From Paenibacillus amylolyticus (GTDB lineage Bacteria; Bacillota; Bacilli; Paenibacillales; Paenibacillaceae), in NCBI RefSeq assembly GCF_003719335.1, contig NZ_RIAS01000003.1:186001-250000 (forward strand): a stretch of 64,000 nucleotides of DNA. The letters are read 5' to 3'. The position numbers were made by a program, and so were the translations under genes. Of the stretch, positions 45,301 to 54,888 are shown in pieces. How positions within the stretch are numbered: position 1 is the stretch's first letter; every line of letters begins with the position of its first letter. A model generated the notes under the pieces. That model worked only from the letters and a program-made list of their open reading frames with translations, ran no database searches and had not been told where the DNA came from.

Positions 45301-45948
45301 ACTTTTCCACTCCTTTTACCCGGCTTTATTATTTGGTCTAGTACAAGTACCCTTCTCTGTGAATGGATGCAATTGTTGATTTTGTAGCGGTGTAGTGAGC
45401 ATCATCAGACATTCTTTACTTCACCTTACTTACTTTCTTTTCATTTCACATACGGCCTCACCTCCTTTACAGGTTTGGTTAGGGGAACATAGGGAACTGA
45501 AACATATAAAAATTGTCCATAGGTTAAATAAATGTGAAAAAATAGTTCTACATAAGTCTTTGTACTGACTGAGATCATCAATAATTAGTGTGGGTGTCAT
45601 AAGAGAGTAACTGGAATGTCGATAAGCATTCGTGTGGAGGATATTCGGAAGTGTTCGTAGAACGCCTGTCATGAAGTGGTAAGTGAATCTGGGTGATTCG
45701 TACGGGTTGAATAACAGATTACATCTTCAATTACATATAAAAGTTAAATTTAGGATTTAATTGGATTTTATTGGTATAGTATAGTTTCAAAGTGGGAACT
45801 GCACAAGTCCTTATTTGAAAAAAATAGAAAATAAGTCTATATCATGCTTTTGAGTATCTATTGTCTACACCTTCGACCTATACCTCTTTCGCATTTGCGC
45901 ATAATCCACAAAAAAAAGAACCAGCTCTTACGCCGGCTCTTTTCACAC
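45301..45948. other. Long leader and spacer between S8 protease and fucosidase
   Basis: About 650 bp without a convincing gene. It holds the fucosidase terminator near its right end and, on the minus strand at 45457-45468, a perfect AAAGGAGGTGAG Shine-Dalgarno sequence followed only by very short frames (ATG-TGA; ATGAAAAGAAAG-TAA). The remainder is A+T-rich and I see no promoter or structure with confidence. Confidence 0.5.
45909..45943 (-). terminator. Terminator of the alpha-L-fucosidase gene
   Basis: Minus strand AGAGCCGGC, loop GTAAGA, GCTGGTTCT and a T8 run, with two G-U pairs. It begins six bases after the fucosidase stop. Confidence 0.75.
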
Positions 45949-47406
45949 TTAATCCAGATCAATTTTAAATACAACAGGTACATGGCTCTGCACACTTGTA
46001 GTGGTAATCGTTAATGAATCTTCATTCCGCTCCCAATTCGGCTGTTCCTCATATCCCAGAATCTGAACCTGCTCAATCATTCCATGAAAATGCGGAGAGC
46101 CTTCTTTCAACGATTGGATGTGCACGATTCCGTTATCCGGGTACACCATTACCGTCGCATACAGACTGCTGCCTTTTACCGTAAAGCGTATATCCTCACT
46201 TGTAAAAACCTTTGTATCCCCGTCCGTGAACTGACCTTCCTTCACCTCTGTAGGCCCTTCACCATAAGTACGCCAGAACGTGGTCTCGTAGATCGCCTCT
46301 CCGTTCACTTCCAGCCACTTCCCGATACTTAGCAGAATATTGCGATCCTCATCTGGAATCGTTCCGTCTGCGCGTGGCCCAATATTGAGCAGAAGACTAC
46401 CATTTTTGCTGACAATATCCACGAGATCCCGGATAATCTCTTCAGCCGTTTTGTACTGGTTATTTTCCGTATAACACCAGGAATTTCTCGCAACTGCGGT
46501 ATCCGTTTGCCAAAAATAAGGCTTCAGTTCCGCGAATTGTCCACGCTCCACATCGGGAACTGCTGTACCAAACATGAACGCATCATGCTTGTAATTGATG
46601 GCAACACTAATGTCCCATTCCTCGCCTTTATTATAGTAATACGCAGCAAACTTTTTCAGATAGGGCTTGAACGCCGCCGTATGAATCCACCAGTCAAAAT
46701 AGAACACCCTCGGTTGATACTCATCTACCAGTTCACAGCATCGAATGAGCCAATCTTCCAGAAATTCATCCGAAGGCGGTGAGCCGTACAGGTCTTGAAA
46801 ATCTGGCTCCGGCATGGCGGGCCAATAGAAATCCCCGCACTGCAACGGTTCCTTGATATCGGAATCAAATTCTTTACCATGAGACATGAAAAACCAGTGC
46901 TCAGCACGATGGGACGACACACAGAAGGTCAATCCCTGCTTCTCATAGGCAACTTTCATCTCACCTAACACATCACGTTTGGGGCCCATTTCATATGTGT
47001 TATAGTGAGAGATAGAACTTTTATACATCTGAAAACCGTCATGATGCTCGGCTACTGGCATAACGTATCTTGCACCTGCTTGTTTGAATAGAGTCGCCCA
47101 TTCGTCTGCATCAAAGTTCTCTGCCTTAAACATTGGGATGAAATCCTTATATCCAAATTCCTTATGATCCCCATACACTTCAAGGTGGTGTTCATAAGCC
47201 TTGGACCCTTGAATGTACATATTACGGGAGTACCACTCACTGTCATAAGCAGGAACCGAATACACGCCCCAATGGATGAAAATGCCGAATTTCGCTTTTG
47301 GATACCACTCAGGAACGACGATTTCACGAAGCGAAGTCCAGTTATCCTTGAATTTTCCGCTAGCAATAATGGCATCGATATGTTGCAAATATTCATGTTT
47401 GTTCAT
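45949..47406 (-). CDS. GH29 alpha-L-fucosidase
   Basis: 485 residues. The N-terminal half is the GH29 barrel: WYPKAKFGIFIHWGVYSVPAYDSEWY, YVMPVAEHHDGFQMYKSS and the catalytic nucleophile aspartate in RVFYFDWWIH. A late strand SKNGSLLLNIGPRADGTIPDED is conserved in the family, and the C-terminal 120 residues are a beta-sandwich. It hydrolyses terminal alpha-L-fucose. There is no signal peptide, so the substrate must be imported; no dedicated importer is nearby. It is divergent from an AraC-type regulator and probably controlled by it. Confidence 0.93.
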   Translation of the reverse strand: MNKHEYLQHIDAIIASGKFKDNWTSLREIVVPEWYPKAKFGIFIHWGVYSVPAYDSEWYSRNMYIQGSKAYEHHLEVYGDHKEFGYKDFIPMFKAENFDADEWATLFKQAGARYVMPVAEHHDGFQMYKSSISHYNTYEMGPKRDVLGEMKVAYEKQGLTFCVSSHRAEHWFFMSHGKEFDSDIKEPLQCGDFYWPAMPEPDFQDLYGSPPSDEFLEDWLIRCCELVDEYQPRVFYFDWWIHTAAFKPYLKKFAAYYYNKGEEWDISVAINYKHDAFMFGTAVPDVERGQFAELKPYFWQTDTAVARNSWCYTENNQYKTAEEIIRDLVDIVSKNGSLLLNIGPRADGTIPDEDRNILLSIGKWLEVNGEAIYETTFWRTYGEGPTEVKEGQFTDGDTKVFTSEDIRFTVKGSSLYATVMVYPDNGIVHIQSLKEGSPHFHGMIEQVQILGYEEQPNWERNEDSLTITTTSVQSHVPVVFKIDLD

Positions 47407-47525
47407 GTGCTATCCCCATCCTTTCCTGGTTGACTACAGTTGTATTGTAGTGTGGCAGGATTCCGGTGCACATGCAGAACATTAACGATTAGATGGACGA
47501 TAATAACCTTCAGGGAGATATGCTC

Positions 47526-48356
47526 ATGGATCATCAAACACTGCTGACCAACTATTTGTCGAATCTGGAAGTAGATCTGTTCATGGTGAATTACAACCGC
47601 TGCGGCACGGATTGGAGAGATCTGGACTACACACCGGACTATAGCAAATTGTACTGGATTTGCGAGGGAGAGGGCTGGCTCCGTATCGGGGATCAGGAAT
47701 ATTACCCCAAACCAGGACAGCTTTTTTTGATGCCGGAAGGAATAAAGCAATCGTATTCAGCAATCAGTGACAAACCTTTTCTTAAATACTGGTGTCATTT
47801 TTCCGCTAAAGTCGGGGGGATCAATCTATTTCAGATTCTCCAATTCCCACACGTTGTGAACGTGGAACAGCCCGAACGATTTCAAGATATCTTTGGCAGT
47901 GTGTTAACCTATGCGAATTCCAATGAAATTTACGCCCATATGATGGCCAAGAGCAAGCTGACAGAACTGCTTTCCTATTACATCATGAACTTGGATGTGA
48001 ACCAGATTACCTACTTGAACGTGCCCGTTGTTGAAAAATTATCCACCTTGCTCACCTATATTGATTCACATATTGAAGAGAACATGTCCGTTCAGGATTT
48101 GGCTAAGATGCTGCATATGCATCCGAATTATTTCATTCGTTTTTTCAAACAGCATATTGGCATGCCTCCTATTCATTATCTGACCAGTAGAAAAATAGAT
48201 AAGGCCAAAGAGATGCTTCACTGCACATCTCTGACGATGACTCAAATCGCAGGCAATCTCGGATTCAGCGATTCGTATTACTTTTCCAGACAGTTCAAGA
48301 AACACACCGGATTGAATCCCACCGAATATCGCAAACAATCGACGGTAACCACTTAA
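47526..48356 (+). CDS. AraC-family transcriptional regulator
   Basis: 276 residues. The cupin-like effector domain includes DYTPDYSKLYWICEGEGWLRI and YYPKPGQLFLMPEGIKQSY. The DNA-binding domain is MSVQDLAKMLHMHPNYFIRFFKQHIG and TMTQIAGNLGFSDSYYFSRQFKKHTGLNPTEYRK. The ATG at 47526 has GGGAG eight bases upstream; the frame is open for eleven codons more. It probably activates the divergent fucosidase in response to a sugar. Confidence 0.88.
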   Translation: MDHQTLLTNYLSNLEVDLFMVNYNRCGTDWRDLDYTPDYSKLYWICEGEGWLRIGDQEYYPKPGQLFLMPEGIKQSYSAISDKPFLKYWCHFSAKVGGINLFQILQFPHVVNVEQPERFQDIFGSVLTYANSNEIYAHMMAKSKLTELLSYYIMNLDVNQITYLNVPVVEKLSTLLTYIDSHIEENMSVQDLAKMLHMHPNYFIRFFKQHIGMPPIHYLTSRKIDKAKEMLHCTSLTMTQIAGNLGFSDSYYFSRQFKKHTGLNPTEYRKQSTVTT

Positions 48357-48455
48357 ATTTCAAAATATAGTTCAACTCCAAAAAAACATTCCCAAAAGTT
48401 TCAATTTTGGATTAAAATGGATTTGTGACATATTTCTGAAAAAGGAGGTTCGTAT

Positions 48456-48593
48456 ATGACGAAGAAGACACTCCTGCTCCTTGCTGCCCTGTTTGTTGTC
48501 TCCTCGTTCTCTGCTTTTGCTTCCGCGGCACCAACAGACAACGGGTATAGCGTGTTATCTGATCGGCAAACCGGGACCGTTAAACCAAGATAA
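48456..48593 (+). CDS. 45-residue secreted peptide precursor, function unknown
   Basis: A short gene with an excellent ribosome site (AAGGAGG, seven bases before the ATG). The product has a textbook signal peptide: MTKKT, a hydrophobic core LLLLAALFVVSSFSAF, and a cleavage region ASAAP, leaving a tail of about 18-20 residues that ends in SVLSDRQTGTVKPR. Length and layout resemble Phr-type signalling peptide precursors of Bacillus, and DRQTG recalls the xRxxx Phr pentapeptides, but no Rap-like receptor is adjacent. It lies 99 bp after the AraC gene on the same strand, before a strong terminator. I do not know its function; an antimicrobial or envelope role is equally possible. Confidence 0.7.
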   Translation: MTKKTLLLLAALFVVSSFSAFASAAPTDNGYSVLSDRQTGTVKPR

Positions 48594-48668
48594 CGATTCA
48601 TCGTTCCATGCTGGACATCAGGGTATACATAACTGACAGAATTCTAAATGTGCAAAAGCTTATACACA

Positions 48669-48701
48669 AACAACCTCCTGTTTTCTGTTCAGGAGGTTGT
48701 T
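48669..48701. terminator. Bidirectional terminator
   Basis: Perfect 12-bp stem AACAACCTCCTG/CAGGAGGTTGTT between the small secreted peptide gene and the convergent DUF3817-type gene. The loop is nine bases; T tracts are short. Confidence 0.75.
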
Positions 48702-48747
48702 CGTTCGCGTTACCTTGCAATGTGCACCATATACTATGTGTTGTTTG

Positions 48748-49041
48748 TTACTGCCAATCTCTTTTTCTGAGATAAGACTCAAACACAAATGTTCCAAAAG
48801 GGAGCAGACCCGCGAATAGGCCCATAATCCAAAGTGATATCTTCCACTTTTTGACCAAGCCTAGATGTACCAGTGCAATGAGATATAGAGGAAATAAAAT
48901 ACCATGAATCATCCCCAGTATGGCTACAGCTGAAGAGATATCCGCAAAATATTTGAGGGGCATGGCGATAAATACGAGTAGCAGAAGGGATATCCCCTCC
49001 CAAATACCTGCAATTCTGAAGCGACCTGTGACCGTGTTCAT
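48748..49041 (-). CDS. DUF3817-type small integral membrane protein
   Basis: 97 residues with three hydrophobic segments. The sequence RFRIAGIWEGISLLLLVFIAMPLKY, then GMIHGILFPLYLIALVH and GLLPFGTFVFE follows the DUF3817 family (YdzA-like integral membrane proteins), known only as a conserved membrane protein. The ATG at 49041 has AAAGGTGAG upstream; in-frame codons further upstream have no ribosome site. No partner gene is evident. Confidence 0.8.
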   Translation of the reverse strand: MNTVTGRFRIAGIWEGISLLLLVFIAMPLKYFADISSAVAILGMIHGILFPLYLIALVHLGLVKKWKISLWIMGLFAGLLPFGTFVFESYLRKRDWQ

Positions 49042-49314
49042 TCCGTGTGCTCTCACCTTTCCGCAAATCGTTTGTGAAATATGTAACTTGTAACATGACG
49101 CTTTACAACGCTGTATTCGATTCTCACACAACGTATGTAAGCTCCTTCCCCGTATTATAAAACATCAATCCGATTCAGATTTACTTTAAATTTGAATAAT
49201 TGTTGAATAGAATCGATCTGTTTCACGCTGTACGAACGTTAATTCCATTCAGTAGGCATCAATCATAGGTCAAAACATAACATAAGAAATCAATATCATC
49301 CGTTTCGCTCACGC

Positions 49315-50283
49315 TCAAGTCGTTGCTCGTTCAATCAAACGGTATGCCAGTGATATCGCCTTATGTTCCTCGTTCCCCAGCACTCTCCACAAATGATAAA
49401 AAGCCTGTTTCGCTTGCTCCGCAATTGGATTATGGATCGTTGTCAGCTCGAGCACACGTGACAATTCAATATCATCAAATCCGATAATGGCGAGCTGATC
49501 TGGAACCTGTATGTTCCGTCTGCGAGCTTCACTCATGATGCCTATTGCCGCATAATCGTTGGAACACAGCACCGCTTGCGGTAGTTCGCCTCCCTCAACT
49601 ATACGTCGCAAGGCTGTTTCCCCGTCTGATGAAGTGAATACGGAATATTGATATGCCTCACGCCATACGGGAAGCCCTTGGCTCGTCATGAATGTCTCAT
49701 ACGCTTCGCGGCGGCTTTTCGTATTCAGACTGTTACTACGGCCAAACACATTCGCAATACGTGTGTACCCTTTCGAAACGAGATGCTCCAGCGCCAGTCT
49801 ATACCCTTGAGCCTGATCCATTGCAATCGAAGGAATCTCGTCGTTCCCCATACGTTGCCAGGACACTATCGGTCCATATTGCATATATGTTTTCAATTCG
49901 GCCGGATCATTCACACAAGTCACGATTAATAAACCATCCACGCGTTTACTTCGTAAATCCTCGAATGCCTGCAGCTCAATTTGTTTATCACTGCGTGACA
50001 TGTATACAATCGTCTGAAATCCATAGTCCATCGCGGTATCCATAAATTGGTTGATAAAGGTCAAACTCAGTTCATCAATCATTGCAGTGACAATCCCGAT
50101 CTGCTTCGTCTGCCCTGTAGACAACGAAATTGCATTTCGGTTCGGTATGTAGTCGAGCTCATTCATAATTTCGGTAATAATGCTTCTTGCTTCATCACTA
50201 ACGTGCGGAGAACGGTTAATGACCCGGGATACCGTAGCCCTCGAATAACCGGAACGTTTCATAATTTCATCAAATTTGGACAT
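49315..50283 (-). CDS. LacI-family transcriptional repressor
   Basis: 322 residues. The helix-turn-helix region differs from the most usual LacI start: FDEIMKRSGYSRATVSRVINRSPHVSDEARSIITEIMNELDYIPN, with the hinge region intact. The sugar-binding domain follows (IGIVTAMIDELSLTFINQFM, SNDYAAIGIMSEARRRN). The ATG at 50283 has AAAGGAG seven bases upstream. It is divergent from the GH1 glucosidase, with a LacI-type palindrome between them, so it very probably represses that gene and itself. Confidence 0.9.
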   Translation of the reverse strand: MSKFDEIMKRSGYSRATVSRVINRSPHVSDEARSIITEIMNELDYIPNRNAISLSTGQTKQIGIVTAMIDELSLTFINQFMDTAMDYGFQTIVYMSRSDKQIELQAFEDLRSKRVDGLLIVTCVNDPAELKTYMQYGPIVSWQRMGNDEIPSIAMDQAQGYRLALEHLVSKGYTRIANVFGRSNSLNTKSRREAYETFMTSQGLPVWREAYQYSVFTSSDGETALRRIVEGGELPQAVLCSNDYAAIGIMSEARRRNIQVPDQLAIIGFDDIELSRVLELTTIHNPIAEQAKQAFYHLWRVLGNEEHKAISLAYRLIERATT

Positions 50284-50357
50284 CCCGATGCTCCTTTCCT
50301 GCGAATAAACGCCAAATATAGTATGCCTCATCTGCGCTGCAAAAGTAAAACTTGACG

Positions 50358-50371
50358 TGTAACCCGTTACA
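50358..50371. promoter_or_regulatory. LacI-type operator TGTAACCCGTTACA
   Basis: Perfect palindrome TGTAAC-CC-GTTACA, close to the TGTAACCGGTTACA operators of LacI-family regulators. It directly follows a TTGACG -35-like hexamer at 50352-50357, so binding could block the GH1 promoter. Confidence 0.75.
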
Positions 50372-50399
50372 ACGTGTAAGCTTTTTTGGAGAGAAATAC

Positions 50400-50420
50400 G
50401 GTGAACGCAACACGTTCACC
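50400..50420. promoter_or_regulatory. Second palindrome upstream of the GH1 gene
   Basis: GGTGAACG-CAACA-CGTTCACC is an exact 8-bp inverted repeat 27 bp before the GH1 start. It may be a second operator or an mRNA leader hairpin. Confidence 0.5.
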
Positions 50421-50429
50421 ATGAATTAA

Positions 50430-51881
<1,452 letters not shown>

Positions 51882-51931
51882 GCTTCAAGGCGTAAACCTC
51901 AGGTTTAAACTTTAAAACGTAAACAACTTAA

Positions 51932-52013
51932 GCCCTTCTTTCGGCAGCATAATGTCAGGAAAGTCTAGCTCCAAGCTTGGCATTCTGACTGTTCTGCCGA
52001 GAAGGGTCTTTTT
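51932..52013 (+). terminator. Large multi-stem terminator after the GH1 gene
   Basis: Outer stem CCCTTCT-TT-CGGCAG with CTGCCGAGAAGGG and a following TCTTTTTT. The interior folds into GTCAG/CTGAC and the palindrome CCAAGCTTGG. It ends like a rho-independent terminator but is about 80 nt long. Confidence 0.65.
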
Positions 52014-52023
52014 TCATATCCGG

Positions 52024-52180
52024 CTACTCTATATTAATCTCCCTAATGATTCTTGCGGGATTCCCGCCTACAATCATATTACCCGGCACATCTTTCGTAA
52101 CTACCGCTCCCGAAGCAATAACCACGTTATCTCCGATGGTAACTCCTGGATTAATAATAGCCCTACCGCCAATCCATACG
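52024..52180 (-). pseudogene. C-terminal remnant of a maltose/galactoside O-acetyltransferase
   Basis: The minus strand reads [19 protein letters not shown] then [20 protein letters not shown] and ARIIREI before a TAG: the left-handed beta-helix and C-terminal signature of hexapeptide-repeat O-acetyltransferases (Maa/LacA). Upstream of the tryptophan the frame becomes unlike the family and meets a stop, and the N-terminal 120 residues are missing. There is no start, so the remnant is a broken gene. Confidence 0.8.
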
Positions 52181-52334
52181 AAAAAACCTCTGTACTTCCG
52201 CAAAATGCTGGAAACACAAAGGTTCTATTTGATCTGCAATAAGGCAATAATCTTAGTTTAAAAAGCACCTTGAATGAATCACCGTGTTTGTTTTGGATAT
52301 CGTTTTGAATATCTGTATAAGGAGCATTGTATAC

Positions 52335-53498
52335 TCATGCGATCGCATGAGCATGTTTTTCTTTCATGCTAATGGCGAGAACGGCAAAACCAAGTCCAAC
52401 ACATACAAGGATAGAGCCAACCCATCCGGTGTTCATAATGGATGAGTGATCAATAACCAGACCGCCGATATAGGTTCCCAGTGCGATCCCCGCATGGGCT
52501 ATACCTGAGTTCGTGCTAATCAGAATTTCAGATGTCTCAGGTGAGGTCTTAATAATCAGGCTATTTTGTACGGGTGTAACCGTCCAACTTAGAGCACCCC
52601 AGATACTTAACAGGAGCAGAAAAGCAATCAAAGGAAGTCCCGTGCTGAGAGGAATCACAGCCATACTGATCATGAACGGAACTAACACGATAATAATGGC
52701 TTTGGCGGGATGTAGTCGATCGGACAACATTCCCCCCATGCCTCCCCCTGCTACAGCGGCGAGTCCAAACATCATATAGATTAAGGTGATTGCCGTTGAA
52801 CTGGCACCGATGGTTTCCTGCAGAAACGGGGTGAAATAAGCATATAACGTTAAATGCCCGGCCAGTACGAGCAGTGTAGTGATGTGAATCGCCAGCATTT
52901 TCGGATTCCATAGCGCCTTCAACTGATTTTTCAAACTCACGGCAGGAGCAGGTTGTACACGATCCATCGCAAGGCCAATCGCCACCATGACTAGCACGGT
53001 AAGAACCGCAATCAGCATAAATACTTCGCGCCATCCAAGCGCATTACCGATAAAGATCCCAATCGGTACGCCGAGAATCAGAGATGCACTTCCTCCCATC
53101 GTTATCGTACCCACCGCACGTCCTTTGTACTCCGGTTTAACGATGCGTGAAGCAAGCGTCAAGGATAATACAAAAATAAGCGAACCTGTTGCGGCTCCAA
53201 GCATGCGCCCTGCCATTAACATATAAAAGTTCACACTAAACGCCGAGATCAGATTGCTGATCAGAAATACGAATAACGTAACCATATATACCTTTTTACG
53301 CTCAAATCGGGCTGTCATATTGAGTAGTATTGGTGCGGATACCGCATAGACCAGTGAAAAAATGGAAATTAAATATCCGGCTTTCGCCAGAGACAGATGG
53401 AGATCCGTTGCAATCAGATCCAATATGCCTCCCAATATCAGTTCAACCGTTCCGACCACAAAGGCTGCAATGGCTAAAACATATACCTTTTTGTTCAT
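52335..53498 (-). CDS. MFS transporter (AraJ/YdhP-like)
   Basis: 387 residues with twelve hydrophobic segments, starting with VLAIAAFVVGTVELILGGILDLIATDLHLSLAKAGYL, the pattern of AraJ/PbuE-type MFS exporters. MTARFERKKVYM is the loop 2-3 motif. The ATG at 53498 has a GGGGG site ten bases upstream; the frame is open for 32 more codons without one. It probably exports a purine, sugar or drug. It lies downstream of the TrmB-type gene on the same strand, separated by a terminator. Confidence 0.85.
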   Translation of the reverse strand: MNKKVYVLAIAAFVVGTVELILGGILDLIATDLHLSLAKAGYLISIFSLVYAVSAPILLNMTARFERKKVYMVTLFVFLISNLISAFSVNFYMLMAGRMLGAATGSLIFVLSLTLASRIVKPEYKGRAVGTITMGGSASLILGVPIGIFIGNALGWREVFMLIAVLTVLVMVAIGLAMDRVQPAPAVSLKNQLKALWNPKMLAIHITTLLVLAGHLTLYAYFTPFLQETIGASSTAITLIYMMFGLAAVAGGGMGGMLSDRLHPAKAIIIVLVPFMISMAVIPLSTGLPLIAFLLLLSIWGALSWTVTPVQNSLIIKTSPETSEILISTNSGIAHAGIALGTYIGGLVIDHSSIMNTGWVGSILVCVGLGFAVLAISMKEKHAHAIA

Positions 53499-53621
53499 CT
53501 TATAAAATCCCCCTAATGAGTTACAACTACGATAGTAACCCAATATAAAGAAAAGTTCAATGATTATTTCGAATTCATTTTCAGTATGTATCATCTTATT
53601 TACAAAAGAATTAAAACAAAA

Positions 53622-53648
53622 AAGACTATTCTTCGAAAGAATAGTCTT
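53622..53648 (-). terminator. Terminator of the TrmB-type gene
   Basis: AAGACTATTCTT with AAGAATAGTCTT and a three-base loop; the minus strand continues with a T run. It starts right after the TrmB-type stop. Confidence 0.85.
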
Positions 53649-54401
53649 CTAGTAGATCAATCTCGTAAGCAAACGTTCAATTTCTTCGTCCTGCAATAGT
53701 TGATCCCCGTATTTTTTGGTGATCTGTGTCAGAGCCACATCGTGATAGAAATAATCCGTCATCGCTTTAACAATCGGTTTGGACATTGTCTTGATCGCTT
53801 TCCACGATTCATTTTCCAATCCAGCGAACAGCAGATAGGCATCATCTACAATAAGCAGCTGTGAAGGCTCTGGCGCATCAAGAAGCGGAATGAGCGAGTA
53901 TTTGCGAGTCAGCGAACTTTCCATGCCTCCAACCGCAAGCACTTCTACATATACGCCCTGCTCCTCCTTTTGCTCCAGCAAATTGCGGTACGTCTCCATC
54001 CTTTCATTCCAGGCCAGAAAAAGGATCGACGAATCTGCTTCTTCAATCAACTGCTCGATGTTTGAGGCAATAGATGACTCATCCTTTAACGTCCAAATAT
54101 GCTCATCCGTGAATGTTCGCTTGATTTTGTATTGTTTCAAGGAGTCGATATCCTTCTCGAAATCAAGCTTGATTTTGTGAATCACCGTTTGCAGATCCAC
54201 CGCCATATATAGTTTTTTCTTGCCGTCCATCGTTGTCAGCACGATCCCCTTATCGATCATTCGATTAAGTACTTCATAAATTTTAGCCTTGGGTACATTC
54301 GAGGCGTTTACAATCGTTGTGGCATCCAGCGGCTCATCCTGTGCAAGTATCGCTTCATAGACCTGACTCTCATATTGGGTAAAACCGAATTTTTGCAGCA
54401 T
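53649..54401 (-). CDS. TrmB-family transcriptional regulator
   Basis: 250 residues. The N-terminal helix-turn-helix is MLQKFGFTQYESQVYEAIL and TTIVNASNVPKAKIYEVLNRMIDKGIV, the TrmB type found in archaea and Bacillota. The C-terminal region includes SIASNIEQLIEEADSSILFLAWNER, the phospholipase D-like effector-binding fold of TrmB proteins. The ATG at 54401 fits the family start, although its ribosome site is distant; a longer frame to 54452 exists. It may control the MFS gene downstream; its ligand is likely a sugar. Confidence 0.82.
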   Translation of the reverse strand: MLQKFGFTQYESQVYEAILAQDEPLDATTIVNASNVPKAKIYEVLNRMIDKGIVLTTMDGKKKLYMAVDLQTVIHKIKLDFEKDIDSLKQYKIKRTFTDEHIWTLKDESSIASNIEQLIEEADSSILFLAWNERMETYRNLLEQKEEQGVYVEVLAVGGMESSLTRKYSLIPLLDAPEPSQLLIVDDAYLLFAGLENESWKAIKTMSKPIVKAMTDYFYHDVALTQITKKYGDQLLQDEEIERLLTRLIY

Positions 54402-54584
54402 GTTTTGTTCAGAACGTCCTTTCGTTCTTAAGTGTGTAAAAGAATAGTTCAACTTGTATCTAGTTTAGAGACAAGTACAGCACCTGTCCAGTTTCATGGT
54501 GTCTGTTCAAATAAAATGAGCTAAGGCTGGTTATATTAAGCTTGAATTACCCATTCCCTGTTTTGGAAAGGAGCATGAACCCGA

Positions 54585-54713
54585 ATGGAAAGTACACAAG
54601 AATTTGTGAAAAAGGTTAATGGAAATGCTGAGAAAGCACGTCACAACAAAAACAATGGCAAAGGTACGCCCGGTGATAAATTGCCGAACAAACAACATTC
54701 CACGAACAAATAA
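54585..54713 (+). CDS. Small hydrophilic protein, DUF4023-like
   Basis: 42 residues, no signal peptide: MESTQEFVKKVNGNAEKARH, then NKNNGKGTPGDKLPNKQHST and NK. The pattern EFVKK-...-GKGTPGDKLPNKQHSTNK is the form I recall of the small DUF4023 proteins of Bacillales, of unknown function. A GGAG site lies 11 bases upstream of the ATG. It is a single gene with a hairpin downstream. Confidence 0.7.
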   Translation: MESTQEFVKKVNGNAEKARHNKNNGKGTPGDKLPNKQHSTNK

Positions 54714-54775
54714 ACACAAGGTTTCAAGACTTTCCATAACTTCTTACTAGAACAATCAACAGCATCTATGAGAAA

Positions 54776-54814
54776 AAAATATGGTGCCTCACAACGGTGA
54801 GTGCATCATATTTC
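54776..54814 (+). terminator. Hairpin after the DUF4023-like gene
   Basis: AAATATG-TGC-TCAC pairs with GTGA-GCA-CATATTT; the stem is interrupted but has A and T ends, so it is a plausible terminator. Confidence 0.5.
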
Positions 54815-54888
54815 CTGTCTTTCGAATCCAATGCCGTCTATCTCCATTGCCTATCCTCTGCCATTGTTTATGTCTGCTTATTTCTTGT

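Noticed and set aside
45430..45672. 80-codon minus-strand frame upstream of the S8 protease
   Set aside because: No ribosome site at its start, and a perfect ribosome site lies inside it near its end; composition is not protein-like.
51932..52013. T-box or other riboswitch
   Set aside because: No T-box AGGGTGG element or specifier loop, and it follows a gene without preceding an intact one on the plus strand.
52320..52345. Palindrome CTCATGCGATCGCATGAG at the MFS stop as terminator
   Set aside because: No T tract follows, and it includes the last codons of the gene.
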